Assembly: GCA_902363675.1 (NCBI GenBank)
Contig: CABJAV010000016.1
Location: 1 to 64,000 of the forward strand
From: Lachnospiraceae bacterium
Lineage (GTDB): Bacteria > Bacillota > Clostridia > Lachnospirales > Lachnospiraceae
Direction of reading: 5' to 3'
Length of the DNA: 64,000 nt
A program made the position numbers and the translations under genes. A model generated the notes under the pieces. That model was not told where the DNA came from, did not search any database, and was given only the letters and a program-made list of their open reading frames with translations. This document shows, piece by piece, positions 24,247 through 32,296 of the stretch; the stretch's first letter is position 1; each line of letters begins with the position of its first letter.

Positions 24247-25498
24247 TACGATTGACAATGCAGTTTTAATATTGAATAATGATCCGTTATTTGCCGGAAA
24301 TATCAAGGATAATCTTTTCAGGGAAAGAATAGAACTGGATGGAAATATGCCATGGAGCAGGAGCTATGTGGATGTAACGGATAAAGATGATATTCATATA
24401 AGGCATTATATAGAAAAGACGTATCACTACAGGAATGATAAGGCTGTGCGTGATGCTATGCAGATTGTGGCAACGGAGAATGAATACCATCCGGTCATAA
24501 ATTGGTTGAAATCGTTGGAGTGGGATGGCATAGCGCGTGTGCGATATGCATTGCCTCATTTTCTGGGAACATCCGGGAGTGATTATGAGTATGAATGTTT
24601 AAAACTATTCATGCTTGGTGCAATCAGCAGGGTGTTCAAGCCGGGATGTAAATTTGAATATATGCTTTGTCTGGTAGGAGGACAGGGAGCAGGCAAATCT
24701 ACATTTATTCGATTCTTGTGTATGCAGGACAGGTGGTTTACGGATGATATTAAAAGGCTTGATGATGATAAGGTGTATGAGCATCTTATGGGACATTGGA
24801 TATGTGAAATGGCGGAAATGCTGGCGGTATTGAATACAAAGTACAATGAAGCGACTAAGGCATTTTTAAGCAAACAGTATGACAATTACAGAAAGCCATA
24901 TGGAACAAGGGCGGAAGATATACCGAGACAGTGTGTCTTTGCCGGGACTTCTAATGTTATTAACTTCCTGCCACTTGACAGGAGTGGAAATCGTAGATTT
25001 TTACCTATTATGTGCGATGCATCCAAAGCAGAGGTACATATTCTGGAAAATGAAGCAGAATCCCGTGTTTACATTGAACAGATGTGGGCGGAGATGATGG
25101 CTTTATATGGAGATGGGAAAATCCGGTTGAAACTGCCAAAAGAAATCGAAAAGAATCTGATAGAGTATCAGAGACCATTTATGCAGGAAGATACCTGGAC
25201 AGGATTGATTCAGGAGTGGCTGGATCATACTTCAAATCAAGTGGTCTGTGTGCAACAGATTTATAACGAAGCTCTGAAAGAAATTGGAAAACCGAGAAAT
25301 AGTGAAGCCAGAGAAATAGGACAGATTATGAATGGAACAGTTTCAGGGTGGAAAGCATATCCCAATCCGAGAAATATCCCTGGGTATGGAAAGCAGCGTG
25401 GATGGATGCGAGTGGAAACAAAGTCCGGAAACAGTGACGAAACATTTGTATCTGTGGAGGCAACTCAGATGGAGATACCATTCGATATTGAGAAATAG
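24167..25498 (+). CDS. VapE-family helicase
   Basis: 443 residues. A VapE/DUF5906-type P-loop ATPase: Walker A LVGGQGAGKSTFIRFL, Walker B region GHWICEMAEM, then KAFLSKQYDNYRKPYGTRAE and CVFAGTSNVINFLPLDRSGN with RRFLPI (sensor and arginine finger area). It begins at TTG 24167 behind GGAGG, within the primase gene. Such proteins act as replicative helicases of phage-like and mobilizable elements. N-terminal 100 residues lack a domain I can name. Confidence 0.85.
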   Translation: MSENTGKNTTGEVYRMLELSEKNKPFNTIDNAVLILNNDPLFAGNIKDNLFRERIELDGNMPWSRSYVDVTDKDDIHIRHYIEKTYHYRNDKAVRDAMQIVATENEYHPVINWLKSLEWDGIARVRYALPHFLGTSGSDYEYECLKLFMLGAISRVFKPGCKFEYMLCLVGGQGAGKSTFIRFLCMQDRWFTDDIKRLDDDKVYEHLMGHWICEMAEMLAVLNTKYNEATKAFLSKQYDNYRKPYGTRAEDIPRQCVFAGTSNVINFLPLDRSGNRRFLPIMCDASKAEVHILENEAESRVYIEQMWAEMMALYGDGKIRLKLPKEIEKNLIEYQRPFMQEDTWTGLIQEWLDHTSNQVVCVQQIYNEALKEIGKPRNSEAREIGQIMNGTVSGWKAYPNPRNIPGYGKQRGWMRVETKSGNSDETFVSVEATQMEIPFDIEK

Positions 25499-25698
25499 GG
25501 CATTTCAGAGAGTTGGCAATTATAAGATGGAATGAAAATTAAGTTTTGAGAGTCTGTTGCCGGACTTTGTTTCCAGACAATGTTCTGGTAGGCGGACTTG
25601 GAAAGGAAAAGGATGAACCAGATTAATTTATATATGGAGAAAAATATAACTCCCAAAGCAATACCAATAATCGTGCCAATGCTTATCAGGCGATATGT

Positions 25699-25968
25699 AT
25701 GTTGAATCAAAAAATAAATGAAGCACAGATGATAACACTTGCATTTCCTAAGGAGAAGAATGTGGCAGAGGAAGTATCGGTTCCTTTGTGGAAACGGTAT
25801 GCACTTAGTATTCCAGAGGCGGCAAAATACTTTGGCGTTGGAGAAAAAAGATTGTATCAGATTATTGCAGAGAATGAAGGAGCGGATTTTATATTGGAGA
25901 TTGGATCCCATATAAAAATCAAAAGAGAATTATTTGGTAGGTTTCTGGATAGAGCTACATGTGTGTAG
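25699..25968 (+). CDS. xis: Tn916-type excisionase
   Basis: 89 residues. From about residue 28 the Xis core is clear: VPLWKRYALSIPEAAKYFGV, GEKRLYQIIAENEGADFILE, then IGSHIKIKRELFGRFLDR. This winged-helix protein directs integrase towards excision. ATG 25699 or the internal ATG of MITLAFPKE are possible starts. It is 120 bp before the integrase, separated by a hairpin, as in Tn916. The 200 bp upstream (25499-25698) hold no gene. Confidence 0.85.
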   Translation: MLNQKINEAQMITLAFPKEKNVAEEVSVPLWKRYALSIPEAAKYFGVGEKRLYQIIAENEGADFILEIGSHIKIKRELFGRFLDRATCV

Positions 25969-26014
25969 GATATATCAGAATTCTGCCATGGAAAATCGGC
26001 GATTTTATTATGTC

Positions 26015-26061
26015 AAAAGGACTCCCTATATGATATACTTTTCGTATCGGGTAGTCCTTTT
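26015..26061. terminator. Hairpin between xis and int
   Basis: AAAAGGACT (26015-26023) pairs with AGTCCTTTT (26053-26061), with an inner GATAC/GTATC stem. It ends in TTTT on both strands. It may limit read-through from xis into int. Confidence 0.7.
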
Positions 26062-26087
26062 CTGATCAAGAAAGGAGACTAACTAAT

Positions 26088-27287
26088 ATGAGTGAAAAAA
26101 GGAGAGATAGCAAAGGACGTATATTACACAACGGAGAGGTTCAACAGAAAGACGGAAGATATCGATTTAAATATTATGACAGCACAGGAAAAGACAGATA
26201 TTTATATAGCTGGCGCTTAGACAGGAATGATAAAACTCCGGCAGGAAAGCGTACAGGTCCATCACTAAGAGAACTGGAGAAAAAACTTCAGGCAGATATG
26301 TTTGACCACATTGTTACAAATGGCGGAAATCTGACGGTGCTGGAACTGGTTGAGAAATATGTTGCAACACGAACCGGTGTCAGAAATTCTACGAGAGCTG
26401 GTTATAAAACTACAATCAATTTTCTCAAAAAAGATCCTTTTGGTAGTAGAAGAATTGATACAGTCAGGATTTCAGATGCAAAGTTATGGCTGATTGGATT
26501 GCAACAGCAGCATGGAAAAAGTTATAGTGCGATTCATTCTATAAGAGGTGTGCTTAGACCGGCATTTCGGATGGCTCTAGATGATGATTTAATCAGGCGT
26601 AATCCATTTGAGTTTGAATTGGCAACAGTGATTGTTAATGACAGTGTCACGAGAGAAGCCATTACACGGGAACAGGAACGGAAATATCTGGAATTTGTAA
26701 AGAATGATGCTCATTTTAAAAGATATTATGAAGGAATCTTTATTCTATTCAAAACCGGACTTAGAATCTCCGAGTTTGTAGGATTAACAATTAAAAATAT
26801 TGATTTTACCAATCACAAGATTATCGTGGATCATCAGCTTATTCGGACAAGCGATATGACATACATGATTGAAGCTCCTAAGACAGAGAGCGGTGTGAGA
26901 GAAATTCCAATGACACCAGATGTTGAGGATGCATTTAGAACAATCATTAAAAATCGCAAGAAACCTAAGGTTGAACCAATGGTGGATGGTTATTCGGGAT
27001 TCTTATATCTGGATAAGAATGACATGCCGATGGTTGCACTTCACTGGGAAAAATATTTTCAACATATCTTGCAGAAATATAACAATATCTATAGAGTGCA
27101 AATGCCAAAGGTGACACCACATGTGTGCAGACATACGTTCTGCTCCAATATGGCGAAAAGCGGAATGAACCCAAAGAGCCTGCAGTATATCATGGGACAC
27201 TCGGATATCAGTGTTACCTTAAATACTTATACACATGTAAAATTTGAAGATGCACAGGAAGAAATGCGAAAGATACAGGCTGTGTAA
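26088..27287 (+). CDS. int: Tn916-type tyrosine integrase of element 3
   Basis: 399 residues. N-terminal arm-binding region (RDSKGRILHNGEVQQKDGRY), SAM-like core-binding domain (about 80-175), and catalytic domain with LFKTGLRISEF, the APKTESG lysine, VTPHVCRHTF, IMGHSDISVTLNTYTHV. GAAAGGAG precedes the ATG. It is closely related to the integrases of elements 1 and 2, which explains their shared target. Element-specific arm repeats lie just downstream. All catalytic residues are intact. Confidence 0.96.
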   Translation: MSEKRRDSKGRILHNGEVQQKDGRYRFKYYDSTGKDRYLYSWRLDRNDKTPAGKRTGPSLRELEKKLQADMFDHIVTNGGNLTVLELVEKYVATRTGVRNSTRAGYKTTINFLKKDPFGSRRIDTVRISDAKLWLIGLQQQHGKSYSAIHSIRGVLRPAFRMALDDDLIRRNPFEFELATVIVNDSVTREAITREQERKYLEFVKNDAHFKRYYEGIFILFKTGLRISEFVGLTIKNIDFTNHKIIVDHQLIRTSDMTYMIEAPKTESGVREIPMTPDVEDAFRTIIKNRKKPKVEPMVDGYSGFLYLDKNDMPMVALHWEKYFQHILQKYNNIYRVQMPKVTPHVCRHTFCSNMAKSGMNPKSLQYIMGHSDISVTLNTYTHVKFEDAQEEMRKIQAV

Positions 27288-27293
27288 ACGCAC

Positions 27294-27335
27294 AGGGGCA
27301 AAACAAGATTTTATACCCCTGTTTGTGCCCCTAAT
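27294..27335. repeat. Candidate arm sites, right end of element 3
   Basis: Inverted AGGGGCAAAACA (27294-27305) and direct ACCCCTGTTTGTGCCCCTAA (from 27315), between the integrase stop and the att core. The direct copy matches 14675-14694 at the other end of the element. Confidence 0.6.
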
Positions 27336-27446
27336 ACTGACGATATTATGCCGGATTATGAGATGATATGCGATTAAATTAAAATGTAAGAAATCTGGAA
27401 AGCCAGTAAAATCAATATATACAGACTTATGCGAGGTTATACGAAG

Positions 27447-27478
27447 ATGATAAAAATATTATTTGTTTGCCACGGCAA
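27447..27478 (+). repeat. att site 3 at the start of the intact LMW-PTP gene
   Basis: 32 bp identical to att site 1. The 20-bp core is 27459-27478. From 27479 the composition changes abruptly from AT-rich to GC-rich, which marks the edge between imported and resident DNA. Confidence 0.85.
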
Positions 27479-27965
27479 CATCTGCCGCAGCACCATGGCC
27501 GAAAGCGTCCTCACCCACCTGGCCCACCAGCTCCACCTCGACAACCAGTTCGAGATCGATTCCGCTGCGACCAGCCGTGAGGAAATCGGTAACCCGCCGC
27601 ACTACGGCACCAAAAATAAATTATACGAAGAAAACATTCCGCTCGTGCCGCACCGGGCGCGCCAGATGACACGCGACGATTATATTTATTATGATTATCT
27701 GATCGGCATGGACAGCGCCAACATAAGAAACATGACAAGGATTGCAGGTGGCACGGATAGTCAGAATAAAATCTACAAGATGCTTTCGTTTGCCGATTAT
27801 GAAGAGACGCAGCGATTTACCGAGGCGCGGGATGTTGCAGATCCATGGTACACCGGAAACTTTGACGAGACTTACGAAGATGTGGTTGCAGGATGCAGAG
27901 GATTCCTGTATTATTTACAACAGAAGGGGGAACTTTCAGCAGACGTTGAAATCCCGGAAAAGTAA
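27447..27965 (+). CDS. Low-molecular-weight protein tyrosine phosphatase
   Basis: 172 residues. Cytosolic phosphatase with the P-loop C-x5-R at the very N-terminus (VCHGNICRS, C8 to R14) and the general-acid Asp in DVADPWYTG. This gene is the integration target of all three elements: its first 32 bases are the att repeat, so the coding frame is kept while promoter and ribosome site come from element 3. ATG 27447 is preceded by GAGG at 27432-27435; the frame is also open from ATG 27429. The first third is GC-rich with unusual codon use compared with the rest of the gene. Confidence 0.93.
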   Translation: MIKILFVCHGNICRSTMAESVLTHLAHQLHLDNQFEIDSAATSREEIGNPPHYGTKNKLYEENIPLVPHRARQMTRDDYIYYDYLIGMDSANIRNMTRIAGGTDSQNKIYKMLSFADYEETQRFTEARDVADPWYTGNFDETYEDVVAGCRGFLYYLQQKGELSADVEIPEK

Positions 27966-28013
27966 GGCAAGACAGTCGTTACTTGACAAAACAGAAAGAA
28001 CGAGGACAGACCA

Positions 28014-28469
28014 ATGGATTACAAATATAATGCAGTGAATGAGTTGAATCATTTTGATTTTGCAGAGGCAGTTGTCGGTGATATTCAGCTGCTCGGAAAA
28101 ATGTTTCATATCGTGATTGACAATGTCAAAATTCTGCCGGAGAATTCCTTCAATCGGGATATCCGTACAATGCGCACGAATGGAATGCTGTTCAAGATTG
28201 AGGGTGCAGAAATTATTTCCGTTGTGGAAGAAGGTTTTAATACTTATGATGCAGACGGCAATCTGCAGAAGACGGTGGAGGACCGCGAGGTAGAGAAGGA
28301 AGAATATGATAAGATTTCAGATACACTGGTGGACGGAACCATTTTTGAGGTGAAACTGGAGAATGGCGTATATGCATTCGTTATCGATGGAAACAATGAG
28401 AGAACGTACGAACTCAAGGTTGCAGGAAGCGGGGATTACGAATCCTGGAATCTGTTTATAAATCTGTAA
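28014..28469 (+). CDS. Conserved-looking hypothetical protein
   Basis: 151 residues, cytosolic, acidic, mostly beta-strand in style (IQLLGKMFHIVIDNVKILPE, NGMLFKIEGAEIISVVEEGF, FEVKLENGVYAFVIDGNNER, WNLFINL). I do not recognise the family. Its stop is one base before the dinB start, so the two are probably co-transcribed. Confidence 0.75.
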   Translation: MDYKYNAVNELNHFDFAEAVVGDIQLLGKMFHIVIDNVKILPENSFNRDIRTMRTNGMLFKIEGAEIISVVEEGFNTYDADGNLQKTVEDREVEKEEYDKISDTLVDGTIFEVKLENGVYAFVIDGNNERTYELKVAGSGDYESWNLFINL

Positions 28470-28470
28470 T

Positions 28471-29691
28471 ATGGACCGCATTGTTTTTCATATTGATGTA
28501 AACAGCGCATATTTATCATGGGAAGCAGTTGCGCGGTTAAAAGCGGGAGAAACGGTTGACTTGCGGGAGATTCCGGCGGCGGTGGGCGGTGATATTGAAA
28601 CCCGCCACGGTGTGATCCTTGCGAAGTCTATCCCGGCAAAAAAGTACGGTGTGACGACGGGAGAGCCGGTCGTGGATGCTTTACGCAAATGCCCGGATCT
28701 GACGCTGGTCAAGCCGCATCATCAGATGTACCGGGAGCAGTCACGCGCATTTATTGCCATTCTGCAGCAGTATTCGGATGTGATTGAGCAGTTTAGTGTG
28801 GATGAGGCATTTGTGGATATGACAGGCAGTGGCAGGCTGTTTGGAACGCCGGTGGAGGCAGCGCATCGCATACGAAAACAGATTTATGAGGAACTTGGCT
28901 TTACCGTAAATATCGGCGTGTCATCCAACAAGCTTCTGGCAAAAATGGCCAGCGATTTTCAAAAACCCGACCGGGTACATACGCTTTTTCCGGAAGAAAT
29001 CGAGCAGAAAATGTGGATACTTCCGGTGAGGGATTTATTTTTTGTGGGAAAAGCAGCGGAGCGCAGGCTCCGGTCATTAGGCATCCGCACGATTGGGGAT
29101 CTGGCACACACGGATCCGCAGGTCCTTTCGCGTGTGTTAAAAAAGCACGGGGAAGTTCTGTGGCGTTATGCAAATGGCATCGATGATTCGCCGGTAGAAA
29201 TCGAGCCTGCGGACGCAAAGGGATACAGCAATTCTACGACCTTATCGTTTGATGTCACGAGCGGGGCGGAAGCCAAAAGTGTGTTGCGCCGGCTGACGGA
29301 TCAGGTTTGTCAGCGGATACGTCAGGACGATGTGCGCGTGGAGACCGTGACCGTACAGATTCGTTTCAATGATCTTACCCGTGCATCGCATCAGTGTGCA
29401 CTTCCGGCAGCAACCAATATTACGAAAGAAATTTTTGATACCGTGTGCCAGCTGTTTGATGAAATGTGGGATGGCACACCCATTCGCCTGCTGGGCGTTT
29501 CAACCACAAAAGTATCCAGAGAAGATATGGGACGGCAGATGTCGTTGTTTGATGATACGGATTATGCCAAGCTGGAGAAACTGGACAAAGCGATGGATTC
29601 AATCAGGATGCGTTTCGGTTCCGGAGCAGTGCAGCGGGCGTCGGATTTAACAAAGCAGGAAAAGACAGATACTGGTGTAAAGGAAGTATAA
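28471..29691 (+). CDS. dinB: DNA polymerase IV (Y family)
   Basis: 406 residues. Error-prone translesion polymerase. Palm and fingers show IVFHIDVNSAYLSWEAV with catalytic Asp, then IEQFSVDEAFVDMTGSGRLF with the second Asp-Glu pair, and GVSSNKLLAKMASDFQKP; helix-hairpin-helix thumb (FFVGKAAERRLRSLGIRTIG); little-finger domain to about 350. The steric-gate position shows SAYLSWEA. No clear beta-clamp motif, though QMSLFDD near residue 358 fits the QxxLF clamp-binding pattern. Confidence 0.95.
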   Translation: MDRIVFHIDVNSAYLSWEAVARLKAGETVDLREIPAAVGGDIETRHGVILAKSIPAKKYGVTTGEPVVDALRKCPDLTLVKPHHQMYREQSRAFIAILQQYSDVIEQFSVDEAFVDMTGSGRLFGTPVEAAHRIRKQIYEELGFTVNIGVSSNKLLAKMASDFQKPDRVHTLFPEEIEQKMWILPVRDLFFVGKAAERRLRSLGIRTIGDLAHTDPQVLSRVLKKHGEVLWRYANGIDDSPVEIEPADAKGYSNSTTLSFDVTSGAEAKSVLRRLTDQVCQRIRQDDVRVETVTVQIRFNDLTRASHQCALPAATNITKEIFDTVCQLFDEMWDGTPIRLLGVSTTKVSREDMGRQMSLFDDTDYAKLEKLDKAMDSIRMRFGSGAVQRASDLTKQEKTDTGVKEV

Positions 29692-29744
29692 AAAATTACC
29701 CTTAAGTAGTATTTTTGATTTTTTTCTTGCAATCGAATACATTG

Positions 29745-30063
29745 TGTGATAAAACAAATTACAAGAGAAACACATAAATGCGTGGATGGAGACTCTTCTT
29801 ATCAGACGTCGACAGGAATACAGCGTCACCGACTGAGAGCGCTGTTTGAAAGAGATAAGAACGGGAACACTGCCGGAGCAGACGAATTGAACATGGACAG
29901 GACGTTTTTGAAAACGGAATGCAGAAGTAGGTTCGTACGTGAGCGCACGTTACGCGTAAGAGAGGGAAGATGAGTTTTCTCATTTTTCAATGCGGGTGGT
30001 ACCGCGGATAATCTGAATTATTCGCCCCGGAATACAAATCAAGTATTCCGGGGCTTCTTTTTT
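29745..30063 (+). promoter_or_regulatory. T-box leader of aspS
   Basis: The T-box sequence GCGGGTGGTACCGCGG lies at 29992-30007, followed by the terminator CCCCGGAATAC (30025-30035) with GTATTCCGGGG (30043-30053) and a U tract. About 240 bp of stem-rich leader precede it, with the T-box-typical GAAAGAGA and GGGAAC-like segments. Uncharged tRNA would favour the antiterminator and so aspS expression. The specifier triplet could not be placed with certainty; the gene context implies Asp (GAC). Confidence 0.88.
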
Positions 30064-30125
30064 GTTTCAGGAGAAATCCCGATGTCGCAGAAGAGAAGCC
30101 TCGGAGAAGAAAAGGAGTAGACGAT

Positions 30126-31871
30126 ATGAGCAACATTTACAGAGACGTAACACTGAATCAGGTAAGCGAACAGGACATTGGAAAGACAATCCGTGTGGCA
30201 GGCTGGGTAGAAAATATCCGTGACCACGGTGGCGTATCTTTTATCGATCTTCGCGATATGTATGCAGTGATGCAGATCGTTATCCGCGATGGAAAATTAC
30301 TCGAAGGCATCCGCAAGGAGCAGGCGATCACCGTGGAAGGTCTGATTGAAAAAAGAGACGAGGAAACTTACAACCCGAAGATTCCGACCGGAACCATCGA
30401 GCTGGATGCAAAGGAAGTAACCGTTCTCGGTGAGGTATATTCCCAGCTTCCGTTTGAAGTCATGACAAGCAAGAGCGTACATGAGGATGTACGTCTGAAA
30501 TACCGATATCTGGATTTGAGAAACCAGAAAGTAAAAGATAACATTATTTTCCGTTCTAAGGTAATTGCTTACCTTCGCGAGAAGATGACAGAGATGGGAT
30601 TTTTGGAGTTACAGACTCCAATCCTTTGTGCATCCTCTCCGGAAGGTGCAAGAGATTACATTGTTCCTTCCAGAAAATACAAAGGAAAATTTTATGCACT
30701 GCCACAGGCTCCGCAGCAGTACAAACAGCTTCTGATGGTATCCGGATTTGATAAATATTTCCAGATTGCTCCATGTTTCCGTGATGAGGATGCCAGAGCA
30801 GACCGTTCACCGGGAGAGTTTTACCAGCTCGATTTCGAGATGAGTTTTGCAACGCAGGAAGATGTGTTTGCTGTCGGAGAGGAAGTGCTTTCCGCAGTAT
30901 TTGAAAAATTCGCACCGGAAGGAAGTGTTGTTACAAAAGCGCCGTATCCGATCATCAGCTACAAGCAGGCAATGCTGGAGTTTGGTTCCGATAAGCCGGA
31001 TCTGCGCAACCCGCTTCGTATTATCGATGTGACCGACTTTTTCCAGAAATGTACGTTCAAGCCATTCATCGGAAAAACTGTTCGTGCAATCCGTGTTCAT
31101 GCGGATATGTCCAAAGGTTTCCATGAGAAACTTTTGAAATTTGCGACCGGACTTGGCATGGGTGGTTTAGGATATCTGGAAGTATTGGAAGACGGCTCTT
31201 ACAAGGGACCGATCGACAAGTTTATTCCGGAGGACTGCAAGGAAGAATTCCGCACACTGGCAGGACTTGAAATCGGCGATACGATTTTCTTTATGGCAGA
31301 CAAAGAGGAGCGCGCGGCATACTATGCCGGAATGATCCGAAACGAACTCGGCGAGAAACTGGATCTGATTGAGAAAAACGCATACCGTTTCTGCTATGTT
31401 AACGATTTCCCAATGTTTGAGAGAGATCCGGAGACGAAGAAGATCGGATTTACCCACAACCCGTTCTCCATGCCACAGGGCGGTCTGGAAGCACTCAATA
31501 CCATGGACCCGCTTGACATCCTGGCATACCAATACGACATTGTCTGCAACGGTGTAGAGTTATCGTCCGGTGCTGTCCGCAACCATGACATGCAGATCAT
31601 GGAAAAAGCATTCGAGATCGCAGGCTATGACAAAGAAGTGTTAAAGAACAAGTTCGGCGCATTATACACCGCATTCCAGTACGGAGCACCGCCACACGCA
31701 GGTATGGCTCCGGGAGTGGACCGTATGATCATGCTTTTACGCAACGAAGAAAACATCCGCGAGGTCATCGCATTCCCGATGAACGGAAACGCGCAGGATC
31801 TGATGTGCGGCGCACCAAACGAAGTCACCGAGCAGCAGCTTCGTGAAGTTCATATAAAGATTAGACAATAG
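30126..31871 (+). CDS. aspS: Aspartyl-tRNA synthetase
   Basis: 581 residues, bacterial-type class II enzyme. N-terminal OB-fold anticodon domain (GKTIRVAGWVENIRDHGGVS, FIDLRDMYAVMQIVI), motif 1 to 2 region (FLELQTPILCASSPEGARDY, CFRDEDARADRSPGEFYQLD), the GAD insertion domain (about 285-400), and motif 3 (GAPPHAGMAPGVDRMIMLL). Length matches the family (about 590). Regulated by the T-box upstream. Followed directly by the two-hairpin repeat at 31871. Confidence 0.97.
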   Translation: MSNIYRDVTLNQVSEQDIGKTIRVAGWVENIRDHGGVSFIDLRDMYAVMQIVIRDGKLLEGIRKEQAITVEGLIEKRDEETYNPKIPTGTIELDAKEVTVLGEVYSQLPFEVMTSKSVHEDVRLKYRYLDLRNQKVKDNIIFRSKVIAYLREKMTEMGFLELQTPILCASSPEGARDYIVPSRKYKGKFYALPQAPQQYKQLLMVSGFDKYFQIAPCFRDEDARADRSPGEFYQLDFEMSFATQEDVFAVGEEVLSAVFEKFAPEGSVVTKAPYPIISYKQAMLEFGSDKPDLRNPLRIIDVTDFFQKCTFKPFIGKTVRAIRVHADMSKGFHEKLLKFATGLGMGGLGYLEVLEDGSYKGPIDKFIPEDCKEEFRTLAGLEIGDTIFFMADKEERAAYYAGMIRNELGEKLDLIEKNAYRFCYVNDFPMFERDPETKKIGFTHNPFSMPQGGLEALNTMDPLDILAYQYDIVCNGVELSSGAVRNHDMQIMEKAFEIAGYDKEVLKNKFGALYTAFQYGAPPHAGMAPGVDRMIMLLRNEENIREVIAFPMNGNAQDLMCGAPNEVTEQQLREVHIKIRQ

Positions 31872-31946
31872 TAATTGTTTTCTATGAAAACAATTATGTA
31901 GCGTCGGCCCATTTGCCGGAGGCAAATTTTTCATGGGCCGATGTTC
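31871..31946 (+). ncRNA. Two-hairpin intergenic motif, copy 1
   Basis: Hairpin 1: AATTGTTTTC (31873-31882), loop TAT, GAAAACAATT (31886-31895). Linker ATGTAGCGTC. Hairpin 2: CGGCCCA (31905-31911) with TGGGCCG (31934-31940), inner TTTGCC/GGCAAA around GGA, then ATGTTC. The same architecture recurs at 40454-40530 with compensatory base changes. It lies between aspS and gatC. No U tract follows, so a simple terminator is unlikely. Function unknown; RNA nature is inferred from the covariation. Confidence 0.6.
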
Positions 31947-31976
31947 CCGAATGTAATTGTTGTGGAGGAAAAATAT

Positions 31977-32273
31977 ATGGCAAACGTGATCTCAGATGAG
32001 ACAATGGAATATGTAGGAATCCTTGCCAAACTCGAACTGTCCGATGCAGAAAAAGAAGCTGCAAAAAAAGACATGGAAAGTATGCTGGATTATATTGATA
32101 AATTAAACGAACTCGATACCTCTGAGGTAGAGCCGATGTCCCACGTTTTCCCGGTACAGAATGTATTCCGGGAGGATGTCGTGGAAAACGGTGACGGCGG
32201 AGAGGATACACTTGCCAACGCGCCGGAGCGGCGTGATCGCGCATTTGTAGTCCCGATGACGGTTAATAACTAG
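31977..32273 (+). CDS. gatC: Asp/Glu-tRNA amidotransferase subunit C
   Basis: 98 residues. Small structural subunit that clasps GatA and GatB of the amidotransferase making Gln-tRNA(Gln) and Asn-tRNA(Asn). Family pattern: TMEYVGILAKLELSDAEKEA, KDMESMLDYIDKLNELDTSE, VEPMSHVFPVQNVFREDVVE. ATG 31977 has GGAGG eight bases upstream. First gene of gatCAB; the position after aspS makes functional sense because a non-discriminating AspRS would supply Asp-tRNA(Asn). Confidence 0.95.
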   Translation: MANVISDETMEYVGILAKLELSDAEKEAAKKDMESMLDYIDKLNELDTSEVEPMSHVFPVQNVFREDVVENGDGGEDTLANAPERRDRAFVVPMTVNN

Positions 32274-32296
32274 CGACTGCAGACAGGAGGTTATCT

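Larger units (their letters stand above)
14590..27478. mobile_element. Integrative mobilizable element 3 with two defence systems
   Basis: About 12.9 kb between cores 14590-14609 and 27459-27478, with matching CCCCTGTTT-type repeats inside both ends. It has relaxase, primase, helicase, excisionase and integrase but no type IV secretion genes, so it would need a helper ICE for transfer. Cargo is a type II restriction-modification unit and a Hachiman system. No broken gene or IS is seen, suggesting a recent and still active element. Confidence 0.85.

Noticed and set aside
24583..24885. 100-residue minus-strand frame in the VapE-type gene
   Set aside because: Antisense to the Walker A region; no independent support.
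25465..25911. 148-residue minus-strand frame over the xis region
   Set aside because: The plus-strand Xis has clear family sequence and the expected place before int; the minus frame is Cys/Phe/Ile-rich with no known pattern.
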